Shown: positions 43,086 to 51,662 of the stretch, piece after piece | Layout: each line of letters starts with the position of its first letter | Position numbering within the stretch: the first letter of the stretch is position 1 | NCBI GenBank assembly: GCA_019636215.1 | Contig: JAHBXZ010000017.1 | Coordinates: forward strand, 23,296-87,295 | Origin: Planctomycetota bacterium | Lineage (GTDB): Bacteria > Planctomycetota > UBA8742 > UBA2392 | Reading direction: 5' to 3' | DNA: 64,000 bases | Notes under the pieces: generated by a model | Seen by the model: the letters and a program-made list of their open reading frames with translations, nothing else | The model's database searches: none | What the model was told of the DNA's origin: nothing | Program-made: the position numbers and the translations under genes

Positions 43086-44760
43086 GATCCCGTCCTCGCG
43101 CATTGCCACGCAGGTTACCCCCGCCCGCAAACAGGCCGCGGCCTGGCTGGAAAGCGTGGTCGCCCATAACAAGCTGATCGAAGACCACCGCAAGACCAGT
43201 GAGAAGCTGCGCATGGGAGGCGGGGCCAAGGCGATTGCCAAGAAAGAGGCCGGCGGCCAGCTTCCGCCGCGCAAGCGCGTAGAGGCGCTGATTGACCCCG
43301 GCACCGGCTTTCTCGAGTACGGCCTGTACGGCGGCCTGGGCATGTACGACGAATGGGGCATTCCCAGCGCCAACGTGATTACCGGCGTGGGCACGGTGAA
43401 GGGCCGCCAGGTGATGGTGGTGGCCAATGACAGCACAATCAAGGCCGGGGCTTTCTGCCCCATGACCAGCAAGAAGGTGCTGCGCGCCCAGCGCGTGGCC
43501 ATGGAGAACAAGCTGCCGCTGGTTTACCTGGTGGACAGCGCCGGCGTGTTTCTGCCGCTGCAGGATGAAGTGTTTCCTGACAAAGACGACTTCGGCAAGG
43601 TGTTTGATTACGCCGCGCGCATCAGCGCCATGGCGATTCCGCAGATTGCCGCCGTGATGGGCCTGTGCGTGGCGGGCGGGGCATATCTGCCGGTGATGTG
43701 CGACCACGTGCTGATGACCGAGGGCAGCGGCATGTACCTGGCCGCGGCGGCATTGGCAAAAGCCGCCAAGACCACAGCCGGCGACGTGACCAACGAAGAG
43801 ATCGGCGGTGCGCGCGTGCATGCCGAGAAATCCGGCACGGCCGATTACGTGCTTAAAGACGACGCCGCCTGCATTGAAAAAATCCGCGAGCTTGTGGGCA
43901 TGATGGCGCATCGGCCGAAAGCGCCATTTGACAGGGTAGAAACCAGGCCCCCGGCCTACGATGCCTCCGAGCTGAAGGGCCTTGTCAATGCCAGTGGCGC
44001 GGGCGGCTACGACATGCGCGAAGTAATCGCGCGGCTGGTGGATGACAGCGCCTTTCACGAATACAAGCCCGATTACGGCAAGACGCTGGTCTGCGGCTAC
44101 GCCCGCATGGGCGGCTGGGCGGTGGGTATTGTCGCCAACCAGAAAGAGACTATCCGCAACAAGGACAAGCCCTGGGAAACCGGCGGGGTGATCTACCACG
44201 ACGCCGCCGACAAAGCCGCGCGCTTCATCATGGACTGCAACCAGCTGAAGGTGCCGCTGCTGTTCCTGCACGACGTCAACGGCTTCATGGTCGGGCCCGA
44301 AAGCGAACACAACGGCATCATCCGTAAGGGCGCCAAAATGGTGAACGCCATGGCCAATTCCGTGGTGCCCAAGATCAGCATCATCATCGGCGGCAGTTTC
44401 GGCGCCGGGCACTACGCCATGTGCGGGCGGGCTTATCGGCCGCGCTACATCGCGGCCTGGCCCTGCGCGCGCTATGCCGTGATGGGCGGCGACGCGGCCA
44501 GCAACACACTGCTGACGCTGCAGATCGGCAAAATGCAGGCCCAGGGCAAAGAAGTCAGCGACATCGAGAAGAACGCCCTGCTGGCGGACATCAAGAAGCG
44601 CTACACCGACGCCATGGCCCCGGCCTATGGCGCGGCCAGGCTGTGGCTGGATGCGATCATTGAGCCCACGGAAACCCGCGATGTGGTAATCCAGGCACTG
44701 GAGATGGCGGCCAACAACCCGGATGTGCCGGCTTACAACACAGGGGTGCTGCAGACCTGA
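43060..44760 (+). CDS. Acyl-CoA carboxylase, carboxyltransferase (beta) subunit
   Basis: 566 residues from ATG 43060, preceded by GGAGAG. Transfers CO2 from biotin to an acyl-CoA (propionyl-, methylcrotonyl- or similar). Two crotonase-like halves: the first with YLVDSAGVFLPLQDEVFPDKDDFG and GGAYLPVMCDHVLM, the second with LLFLHDVNGFMVGPESEHNGIIRKGAKM and GGSFGAGHYAMCGRAY. The VDSAGVFLP segment is closest to methylcrotonyl-/geranyl-CoA carboxylase beta subunits, so leucine or terpenoid breakdown is possible. No biotin carboxylase or biotin carrier gene is nearby. A TATCGT -10-like box is at 43031. Confidence 0.9.
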   Translation: MTAQPARLEIPSSRIATQVTPARKQAAAWLESVVAHNKLIEDHRKTSEKLRMGGGAKAIAKKEAGGQLPPRKRVEALIDPGTGFLEYGLYGGLGMYDEWGIPSANVITGVGTVKGRQVMVVANDSTIKAGAFCPMTSKKVLRAQRVAMENKLPLVYLVDSAGVFLPLQDEVFPDKDDFGKVFDYAARISAMAIPQIAAVMGLCVAGGAYLPVMCDHVLMTEGSGMYLAAAALAKAAKTTAGDVTNEEIGGARVHAEKSGTADYVLKDDAACIEKIRELVGMMAHRPKAPFDRVETRPPAYDASELKGLVNASGAGGYDMREVIARLVDDSAFHEYKPDYGKTLVCGYARMGGWAVGIVANQKETIRNKDKPWETGGVIYHDAADKAARFIMDCNQLKVPLLFLHDVNGFMVGPESEHNGIIRKGAKMVNAMANSVVPKISIIIGGSFGAGHYAMCGRAYRPRYIAAWPCARYAVMGGDAASNTLLTLQIGKMQAQGKEVSDIEKNALLADIKKRYTDAMAPAYGAARLWLDAIIEPTETRDVVIQALEMAANNPDVPAYNTGVLQT

Positions 44761-44852
44761 ACGACGGATCGCCCCGATTGCACCACTTTGGGTTCGGCAC
44801 CGGGGTCCTTTGTCGCTATGCTGTAACCTGACCACGGGGGCCCGGAGCCATC

Positions 44853-45875
44853 ATGTCGGCATGGAAGTTCTTGGTCGCAGCCGTGCTGCTGGCTGCATTG
44901 CCGTTGTGCGCGCAAAGTGCGGTTGGCCGCACTGCCCCCAGTTTTGCGTTCAGTAAATCCTGGAATCTGGCCTCGGGCTACAACGACCTGGAGGCCCTGA
45001 ACGGCCGCCCCGTGCTGCTGGAGTTCTGGGCAACCTGGTGCCCACCCTGTGTGCGCAATGTGCCGCACATGAACGACATACAGGATGCGTTTTCTGCGGG
45101 CGGGCTGACCATCATCGCCTGCAGCGACGAAAGGGCCTCTGTCATTGAGGGCTTCATCAAGTCTCATGGCGTGCGCTATCCGGTGGTGCAGTCAGCCAAC
45201 GCAGGAAACCTGTACCGGGTGTCGGGCATTCCCCATGCGTTCCTGCTGTCCACAGCCGGCAAGGTGGTGTGGGAAGGCCACCCCGCGGAACTGACGAACG
45301 CCGATATCGAACGCATTCTCGGCCTGAAGGCGCAGACCAGCCTGATGGCGCGACCGGCAGAGACTACAGAAGTTCCCAACGCGCCCGCCAGCGGCATCTG
45401 GTTTGTGGTGATCGGAGTGCTTGCATTGGTCATGGTTGGCGCGCTGGGCTGGTTCTGGTGGAAAACCGGCGACCACGGCCGCAAGCCTGCCGTAACTTCG
45501 CTGATTGTGCCGCCGGTTGTTGCCCCGCCGGGCGCCCCGCCCGGTGCGACCGGGCCGACATCCGGCGCGGGCGGTGCCACGGCAGCACCGGCAACGTCAC
45601 AGCGCCCGGCCAGTTCCACGACGGTGGCGCCTCTGCTGACCGACGTGGGTAAGGGGCCAAGTTCGGGCCAGACTCGTTCGATCAAGCTTACGCCCTCGGG
45701 GCGCTTTCCGACTGTGCCGTACGCGCCGGCGGATGATTCGGCCACAGAACTGATGCCCGAAGATTCGCAGGACTACTCGCAGGGCTCTGCCCCGCCGCTG
45801 CAGCCGTCACCGCCGCCGCAGCCAACCCGTCCGGTGCAGTTTCGCCCGTTCAATGCGGGCGGCCGGCAAGTGTAG
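44853..45875 (+). CDS. Membrane-anchored thioredoxin-like (TlpA-type) protein with Pro-rich tail
   Basis: 340 residues. Signal peptide (MSAWKFLVAAVLLAALPLC), TlpA/ResA-like thioredoxin domain with FWATWCPPCVRNVPHM (Cys63, Cys66) and the cis-Pro in GIPHAFLL, then one membrane helix (IWFVVIGVLALVMVGALGW) and a long Pro/Gly/Ala/Ser tail of about 130 residues. GGAG precedes the ATG. If the signal is cleaved, the thioredoxin domain is periplasmic and the tail cytosolic. A TATGCT -10-like box lies just upstream. Confidence 0.88.
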   Translation: MSAWKFLVAAVLLAALPLCAQSAVGRTAPSFAFSKSWNLASGYNDLEALNGRPVLLEFWATWCPPCVRNVPHMNDIQDAFSAGGLTIIACSDERASVIEGFIKSHGVRYPVVQSANAGNLYRVSGIPHAFLLSTAGKVVWEGHPAELTNADIERILGLKAQTSLMARPAETTEVPNAPASGIWFVVIGVLALVMVGALGWFWWKTGDHGRKPAVTSLIVPPVVAPPGAPPGATGPTSGAGGATAAPATSQRPASSTTVAPLLTDVGKGPSSGQTRSIKLTPSGRFPTVPYAPADDSATELMPEDSQDYSQGSAPPLQPSPPPQPTRPVQFRPFNAGGRQV

Positions 45876-45928
45876 GCTTGTGCTTTTCACCACGACGCTG
45901 ATAATGGCGCCTCTGTACTGAGGTGCCC

Positions 45929-46342
45929 ATGGGTTATGACCCGCGCTTGTTCGAGCGTGTGCTGGATGCCCTCGCCCGCAAGGATGGATGGACCGAAAAG
46001 GACCTTTACGGGGGCCGCGTGTGCATTCGTAACGGCCGCCCCTTTGTCGGTACCATTGAGGACGGGGTGATTGCGCTGTGCGATGCCGAGTCCCTGGAAA
46101 AACATCTTCAGTTGAAGCACTGCGCACCGTTTGTGGTCAACGGCAAAGTGCAGGCCGGCTGGGTGAAGGTGTCCATGGACGCGCTCAAGACCGCCAAGCA
46201 GTTGTCGCGCTGGGTTGAGTCCAGCTATCTGCTGGCGGGCACCATGGCCCCACCCAAGCCAGCCAAGGCCAAGCCAGGATCGAAGCCAAAAACCAGGTCA
46301 AAATCGAAGGCCAAACCCAAGCCCAAGCCACGCAAGAAGTAG
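45929..46342 (+). CDS. TfoX-N-like protein with Lys/Pro-rich tail
   Basis: 137 residues. The first 105 residues resemble the TfoX N-terminal domain (DLYGGRVCIRNGRPFVGTIEDGVIAL, then WVKVSMDAL). The last 30 are KPAKAKPGSKPKTRSKSK-like repeats, resembling histone H1 tails and suggesting DNA or RNA binding. GAGG precedes ATG 45929; a GTG two codons earlier is an alternative. No DNA-uptake genes are nearby. Confidence 0.7.
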   Translation: MGYDPRLFERVLDALARKDGWTEKDLYGGRVCIRNGRPFVGTIEDGVIALCDAESLEKHLQLKHCAPFVVNGKVQAGWVKVSMDALKTAKQLSRWVESSYLLAGTMAPPKPAKAKPGSKPKTRSKSKAKPKPKPRKK

Positions 46343-46433
46343 CAACGCGCGGTGGCATACAGCAGGCCGGAAGCTGCACGCTGCGGTTGGCGTTAGTATC
46401 ATGGCCCATGCTCACGGGGCCGTGGGGGATGCC

Positions 46434-46988
46434 ATGACTCGATTGATGCTGATCGCGCTGGTGCTTGCCGGCGCAACGGCCATCCAGGCCAAGGTGATTG
46501 CCGACTTCGACGATGACGTAGAACTGCGGGCCCACGAGACCGTGCGCTATCGCATCGACATTGATTACGGCACCGGCGGCACGGCCGACGTTGACATTTT
46601 TGTGCGCGGTTTCTGGACGCCGCCGCGGGTCAGGGTGCTCGACAGCCGCCGCAAAGAGGTCAAGGACGTGCGCGACACCAACGGCGACTGGGAACTTGAC
46701 TTTGACTTTGAAGCCCACGACGAGCACGCGTTCTATTTTGTGGAACTCGACAGCGCCTGGCCCGGTGATGCCTCGCGTTTTGACATCTACCTGCGCGTCA
46801 ATGCCACGATTGCCAGCGGAGCAACGGCCGAGATCCGCTTTGTGAAGTTCTTCCGCGATTACGAATCCGGCGACGATTCCGACCACTACGACTGTGCCGT
46901 GAGTTCGCGCGCAGGGTTGTGGGCGATAGTGCCGCTGGGCGCGCTGGCGCTGCTGGCCGTCCGTCGCAGGCGCAGGGTTGCGGCATGA
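46434..46988 (+). CDS. Exported protein with C-terminal helix and Arg cluster
   Basis: 184 residues. Signal peptide MTRLMLIALVLAGATAIQA, an acidic all-beta domain (VADVDIFVRGFW is typical of its strands), and a C-terminal hydrophobic helix LWAIVPLGALALLAV followed by RRRRR. That layout resembles PEP-CTERM/MYXO-CTERM sorting tails, but without a clear signature tripeptide before the helix. The last codons overlap the next start (ATGA). Function unknown. Confidence 0.7.
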   Translation: MTRLMLIALVLAGATAIQAKVIADFDDDVELRAHETVRYRIDIDYGTGGTADVDIFVRGFWTPPRVRVLDSRRKEVKDVRDTNGDWELDFDFEAHDEHAFYFVELDSAWPGDASRFDIYLRVNATIASGATAEIRFVKFFRDYESGDDSDHYDCAVSSRAGLWAIVPLGALALLAVRRRRRVAA

Positions 46989-47521
46989 CGGCGCGGGCAT
47001 TTCTGGATGCTGCGATTGCCCGCATGGGCGCGATCAAGCAGCTGGGTGAAGGCGCGCTGGCGCAAGCCAGCGCGCCGGCGCTTTTTGCCCGATCCGACGA
47101 ATCCCAGAACAGCATGGCCGTAATCGTGCAGCACCTGTGCGGCAACATGCTGTCGCGCTGGACGGATTTCCTGACCAGCGACGGAGAGAAACCCGACCGC
47201 AGCCGCGACGCTGAGTTTGAAACTGTGCTGACTTCGCCCATGCAGGTGATGCAGGCCTGGCAGCGCGGGTGGGACTGCACCATGACGGCGCTGCGGGCGC
47301 TGGGGCCCGATGACGTGCTGAAGACCGTCACGATCCGCGCCGAGCCGATGACCGTGCTGGAGGCCGTCATCCGCCAGATCGCGCACTATGGCTATCACGT
47401 GGGCCAGCTGGTGCTGCTGGCGCGCCAGCACACCGGCCCGGCGTTTCTGAGCCTCAGCATCCCGCGCGGCCAAAGTGCGAAGTACGTGCCACGCCCGAGG
47501 TCGTCCGGCATCAAGGAGTAA
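46985..47521 (+). CDS. DinB-like (DUF1572) protein
   Basis: 178 residues. A four-helix DinB-superfamily fold: IVQHLCGNMLSRWTDFL carries the first metal-binding His and QIAHYGYHVGQLVLLAR the His pair. These proteins are metal-dependent thiol-transferase relatives, often in small-molecule detoxification. It overlaps the exported-protein gene by four bases and so is co-translated with it. Confidence 0.8.
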   Translation: MTARAFLDAAIARMGAIKQLGEGALAQASAPALFARSDESQNSMAVIVQHLCGNMLSRWTDFLTSDGEKPDRSRDAEFETVLTSPMQVMQAWQRGWDCTMTALRALGPDDVLKTVTIRAEPMTVLEAVIRQIAHYGYHVGQLVLLARQHTGPAFLSLSIPRGQSAKYVPRPRSSGIKE

Positions 47522-47530
47522 GCCTGAGTC

Positions 47531-47692
47531 ATGCCGGGCAGGCGCAATCGTTGTGGGACCACCCGGTCGCGGTCGCGCCCAGGAAGGCATTCGTGTTGGA
47601 TGACGTGCAGGCCAGCGCTGGTCGGCACCCTCATGGCGAGTCACCAGGGGCCGTCCCATTCCACATCGACCGTGCGGCCGAATTGCGGATCG
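47531..47692 (-). pseudogene. Decayed copy of the last Tudor-like domain of the caspase gene
   Basis: On the minus strand this stretch translates to a line collinear without gaps with the C-terminal domain of the caspase at 50494-51597: VDVEWDGPW against VEVEWDGVW, AGLHV against LGLHF, and RVVPQRLRLPG against EWVPRKRIRIPG. One TGA interrupts it just after PW. No start, signal or caspase part is attached. The rest of the 47522-47812 gap shows nothing else. Confidence 0.7.
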
Positions 47693-47812
47693 GCGCAGTG
47701 CGACCGCCGGCGGCATAAGCGCCATGCAAACACCGTGCAGGAGTTTCGGCGCCACTGCCTGAATGCGACAATGTCTGCCGTGAGTTTACGCGTACATCGG
47801 CACGGGGGCGTC

Positions 47813-50488
47813 ATGATGTCTGCTTCTCGCGGTGCGCTGCGCGCAACACTGCTGGCGCTGCTGTTGGTGCTGCCGTCCGTGCCCGGCCCGCGCGGCCAGG
47901 AAGCGCCGGACAGCAACAAGGCCGGGGTCACCGAAGGCTGGAAGGAACTTGTCAACGGGCCCGAGCCCGATGCCGCCGAACTTGCCGTCGCGCGCGCCGA
48001 ACTGGCCGGGCTTTCGGCGCGACAGGTTGCCGTGCTGGACTGCCTGCGCTTTCTTGCGCGGCCGGAATGGACGCGCGAGGTGTTCCCGCACGCAGAGCTT
48101 GACCGCCGCCTGGCGCCGCTGGATCAACCCGGTGCCGGGCCGTTGAACCTTGACGAATTGCACCGGCTGTGGGGCTTGCTGCAGGCCGGCTGGCCGGATG
48201 ACGCCGCACTGCGGGCTGCCGTGGCGCGGCTGGCAGAAACTCCGGTTCGAATTGAAGGCGGAGTCCTGACTCAAGCGCTGGCAATTGCAATGACGGCGCG
48301 AGCGGCCATGCAACGCGGCATCGGTGAATCCAGGGTGCTGGGGCAATGCATCCGCCGGGCATGGGAGGACGCACAGGCCGCCTGCAAAGCAGCGGCGGCC
48401 CTGCCGCGCGGTGCGCGTGGGTATCGCACCACATGCCTTCTGTCGACTACACTGCTTTGGCGCGTGGCCATGGAACAGAAACTGCCTGTGCCCGCAAACT
48501 TCATGGACAACGACTTTGATCTGCTGGCTGCGGACCTCTCACGGGGCGCAGCACCCGGGCCCGGCGTGCCGCCCGCGCACGCGCTGAAAGCCTTGGCGGA
48601 AATTACGGCGTTGAGCCTTGCGGCCGATCCCGTCGCGCGCTGCGACAAGGCCAGGAAGCTTCTGGCTGACAGCAGGGAAAAGGTGATCCAGAGATGTGAG
48701 TCCGCAATCAGGCACTTCCGGGTGGGGCAGCAATATCGATCGGCCTATGGCGCGTACCTGGGCACGCTGGACGAAGCGATACGGCCGTCGGAGTTCAAGA
48801 AAGCCGATGAGTGGCGAAAGTGGAAGCTGGACAACGTGCGGTACTGGTCGGCCTCCAATGGCGCAATGCTGGCCCAGGATGCCCCGGTGCTTCACCCGAC
48901 GGTCGACGACGGCGTCCGCACGCCTGAGTGGCTGGTTCGGGCTTCTTTTCATCACCTGCCCAGAGTGGAAGGAACGGCACTTACCCTGATTGGGCTCACA
49001 GGTGGACTGCTGCCTGCCAAGCCGGGACGCCGCGACGTGCCGCTGGTGGAATGGACACCCGAAGTCACGCAACGCCTCATGCGCGCGCGTACCATGGTTG
49101 CCGCCCACGATCACAACCGCTTGACCGATGGTCTGCGTCTCTGGATTCCGCAGGCCATCCAGCAGGGCTGCGAACAACTGGTGTCGGCGCAGGCTGCCGA
49201 TGGCTCGATCAACACGCAGGGCAGCGTTTATGTGGTAGGCTTCACGGCCCTGGCCGGACTTGCGCTGCTGCACGGCGGCTACGACCGCAGGGGCCCGGCG
49301 GTTTCCGGTGTGCTGCGCTTTCTGGAGGGCGCAACCGATGACCGAATGCAGCGGTCGAACTACGAGGCCGCCTGTGTGCTGCTGTTTCTGCAGCGCTATT
49401 ACCTGCCCGAACAGTCCCAGGCGCTTGCTGCAGCGCCCGCGCAGCGTCGACAGGCCCGCAAGGCAGTCTGGGGGGCAATCGGCGCCCAACACCAGCTGTG
49501 GATCAACAAACTTGCCGCCATCAACGAGACATCACAGTGCGGCCGTGGCGGCGCCTGGAGTTACTTCCCGTCGGCGAAGCCGGATCAGCCAGATGCGGCG
49601 CGCCCGCCGGAAGGCGGCGAACCCAGGCCCGAGACCGGCAAGCAGCCCAAGCCGGGGCAGGAATCGCCCGACAACAAGCAGCCCGGCGACCCGGACGCAG
49701 ACGCACCGCCTGAGTATCCATCCGCGGGGGATCACTCCAACACGCAGTATGCGTGGCTGGGCCTGTGGTGCGCGGCCATGCTGGGTCGCGACATAGACGT
49801 CAACCTGTTGCGCGGTGAGTTGCGCCGCATGGCCCGCACCTTCAAGGCCATGCCCAGCGAAGCGCCTGTGCCGGTGGTGTTGCCCACGCCGGAATCAGAG
49901 TCTCGCCCGCAGCGTGTCACGTCTTCGGCACCCGGCAAGCCCGCATCTGAAATGGCCCCGGTGGGGGGCTGGAGCTACAAGCCGGTGGAGCATGGTGCGC
50001 CGCCAGATCGTGCCATGACGGCTGCAATGATGGGCAACGTCCGGCTGGTGATGGAAGAACTTGAAGTGCTGGGCGCGGCTGACGCGGAATCCCGCGCACT
50101 GGCCCGCCGCCTGGTTGCGGGTTCGATGGCATTCATCAGCCACTGGCTGCCGGATCACGCGATGTCGATGGATCGGCCCCCGCGCGTGCCCGCCCTGCTC
50201 TACTACAACGGCGGCCCCGGAGCCTCCGGCGCCACGGATCTTTACTACCTCTACACCATCGAGCGCTCGTGCATGATGGCCGGCGTGCGCGTTCTGTATG
50301 GCAACGAAGACTGGTACCGATCCGGCGCGTTGTTCCTGCAGCACACCTTGCCGGCGCAGGGCCAGTGGCCCTGCTCGACGCTGGACACGGCCTGGGTTGT
50401 CCTGTTTCTCAAGCGCGCGGTGCCCGACGCGCCGCCACCGGTGCCTCAGCCCAAGGGCCCAACCACCGGCGACAAGAAGGACGGATAG
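47813..50488 (+). CDS. Large secreted squalene-cyclase-like repeat protein
   Basis: 891 residues from ATG 47813. Signal peptide MMSASRGALRATLLALLLVLPSVP. The N-terminal half is helical and unassigned. The C-terminal half has alpha/alpha toroid repeats like prenyltransferase/squalene-oxidase domains (LVSAQAADGSINTQGSVYVVGFTALAGLALL, DHSNTQYAWLGLWCAAML, CSTLDTAWVVLFLKRA), with an acidic/Pro linker near residues 600-650. Cyclase DxDD motif not seen, so probably non-catalytic. Convergent with the caspase gene (five bases between stops). Confidence 0.8.
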   Translation: MMSASRGALRATLLALLLVLPSVPGPRGQEAPDSNKAGVTEGWKELVNGPEPDAAELAVARAELAGLSARQVAVLDCLRFLARPEWTREVFPHAELDRRLAPLDQPGAGPLNLDELHRLWGLLQAGWPDDAALRAAVARLAETPVRIEGGVLTQALAIAMTARAAMQRGIGESRVLGQCIRRAWEDAQAACKAAAALPRGARGYRTTCLLSTTLLWRVAMEQKLPVPANFMDNDFDLLAADLSRGAAPGPGVPPAHALKALAEITALSLAADPVARCDKARKLLADSREKVIQRCESAIRHFRVGQQYRSAYGAYLGTLDEAIRPSEFKKADEWRKWKLDNVRYWSASNGAMLAQDAPVLHPTVDDGVRTPEWLVRASFHHLPRVEGTALTLIGLTGGLLPAKPGRRDVPLVEWTPEVTQRLMRARTMVAAHDHNRLTDGLRLWIPQAIQQGCEQLVSAQAADGSINTQGSVYVVGFTALAGLALLHGGYDRRGPAVSGVLRFLEGATDDRMQRSNYEAACVLLFLQRYYLPEQSQALAAAPAQRRQARKAVWGAIGAQHQLWINKLAAINETSQCGRGGAWSYFPSAKPDQPDAARPPEGGEPRPETGKQPKPGQESPDNKQPGDPDADAPPEYPSAGDHSNTQYAWLGLWCAAMLGRDIDVNLLRGELRRMARTFKAMPSEAPVPVVLPTPESESRPQRVTSSAPGKPASEMAPVGGWSYKPVEHGAPPDRAMTAAMMGNVRLVMEELEVLGAADAESRALARRLVAGSMAFISHWLPDHAMSMDRPPRVPALLYYNGGPGASGATDLYYLYTIERSCMMAGVRVLYGNEDWYRSGALFLQHTLPAQGQWPCSTLDTAWVVLFLKRAVPDAPPPVPQPKGPTTGDKKDG

Positions 50489-50493
50489 TTGAG

Positions 50494-51597
50494 TCAATCC
50501 TTGCCCGGAATGCGGATGCGCTTGCGCGGCACCCACTCGCGGTCGGATTCCGGGTAGCCATCGTAGTGCACGAAGTGCAGACCAAGCTTTGTGTGCATCA
50601 CCTTGGCCTTGTACCACACGCCGTCCCATTCCACTTCGACCACGGTGCCGCCCGCAAGCACCTGGGGATTGAAGGGGCGGGTCTTGCCTTCATCGACCCA
50701 GCGGTCGAACTTTTTGTCCCAGCCAAGCCAGGTCAGCAGCAGCTTTCCGTCTTTGGCGTCCAGCACCTTGGCCTTCCACCAGGCACCCTCGTCTTGTGCC
50801 TCCAGGCGCTCGCCCACGCGGCGGGGCTTTTTGTCGGTGACTTTGGAAAGCACCAGGCCTTCGGCAAGGCCTTTGGTCCAGGCCAGCGACAGTTGCTCTT
50901 CGCAGAACGCCATCTCGGCCTCGGCCCAATTGCCGGCTTCTGTGAACGTGATGTTGCCATCGGCGTCGGCATCCAGCGGGCCATGGCCGGCAAAGGTGTC
51001 CACCAGACACTGCGTGAACGTCCAGTTGCCGGTGCTGCGCGAGCCCGGCTGTACCGACGCCAGCACACCCCACTTCTTGCGGGTATCCAGCGGCTTGAGG
51101 ACTTCCATCAAGGCGCCCGAGTGGCAGCAGTCCGCCGTCAGGATCACGGTGCTGCCCTTGAAGCCTTTCTCGATGGCGGCAACTACGTCTGCCAGGCGCC
51201 AGTAACTGTCGGGCTTGTCTGGCATGCTGTCATAGCAGACCAGGCTGACGGGCCGCCTGTCGTCGTCGAAGTCGCGATCGCCGTGGCCGGCGTAGTAAAA
51301 GACCAGGGTCTCGCCTTCCGCACTGGCGGCCAGCAACTGTGCCAGCCTTTTTTCGGCATCGGCGCGCGTGGCCTGTTGGTTGGTCAGAAAGGCAATGTTG
51401 GCTTCCGGCACGCCGCGCTTTTTCAGGGTCTCGACCAGCACGGCGTCCACACGCCCTTCATCCGGCCAGGTGCCCAGCGATTTGTCGGCAAAGTTCAGTA
51501 CGCCGGCCGCAAACACGCGTGTCCTGCCGGGCTCCCAGGCATCCTGGGCCGACAGTGGCAATGCCGCCACCAGCAGAAGCAGAATGATTTTGCGCAT
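50494..51597 (-). CDS. Secreted caspase-family protease with EF-hand loop and two Tudor-like domains
   Basis: 367 residues. Signal peptide MRKIILLLLVAALPLSAQ. C14 caspase fold: catalytic His105 in YYAGHG and Cys158 in ADCCHSG. Between the core and C-terminus is an EF-hand-like calcium loop DADADGNITFTE (209-220). Two C-terminal SH3/Tudor-like domains follow: about 261-305 (GAWWKAKVLDAKDG, LLLTWLGW) and 315-360 (VEVEWDGVWYKAKV, HFVHYDGY). Substrate specificity cannot be read. It lies between two squalene-cyclase-like exported proteins. Metacaspases can be calcium-activated, which fits the EF-hand, but this is inference. Confidence 0.85.
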   Translation of the reverse strand: MRKIILLLLVAALPLSAQDAWEPGRTRVFAAGVLNFADKSLGTWPDEGRVDAVLVETLKKRGVPEANIAFLTNQQATRADAEKRLAQLLAASAEGETLVFYYAGHGDRDFDDDRRPVSLVCYDSMPDKPDSYWRLADVVAAIEKGFKGSTVILTADCCHSGALMEVLKPLDTRKKWGVLASVQPGSRSTGNWTFTQCLVDTFAGHGPLDADADGNITFTEAGNWAEAEMAFCEEQLSLAWTKGLAEGLVLSKVTDKKPRRVGERLEAQDEGAWWKAKVLDAKDGKLLLTWLGWDKKFDRWVDEGKTRPFNPQVLAGGTVVEVEWDGVWYKAKVMHTKLGLHFVHYDGYPESDREWVPRKRIRIPGKD

Positions 51598-51618
51598 GGC
51601 GGCAGTCTACCAAAACGC

Positions 51619-51647
51619 AAACCGGCGCCACGCATGGCGCCGGTTTT
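51619..51647. terminator. Hairpin between lipoprotein and caspase genes
   Basis: Twelve-base perfect stem AAACCGGCGCCA with its complement, loop cgca. On the minus strand it follows the lipoprotein stop by 16 nt and is followed by GCGTTTTGG; on the plus strand it ends in TTTTT. It separates the caspase gene from the upstream gene's transcript. Confidence 0.75.
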
Positions 51648-51662
51648 TCGGGCGGGCGGCGG

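Noticed and set aside
47641..47955. Minus-strand 104-codon gene before the 891-residue protein
   Set aside because: Only its end resembles a domain, and that end is part of the decayed Tudor-like copy; the rest is antisense of the signal peptide region.
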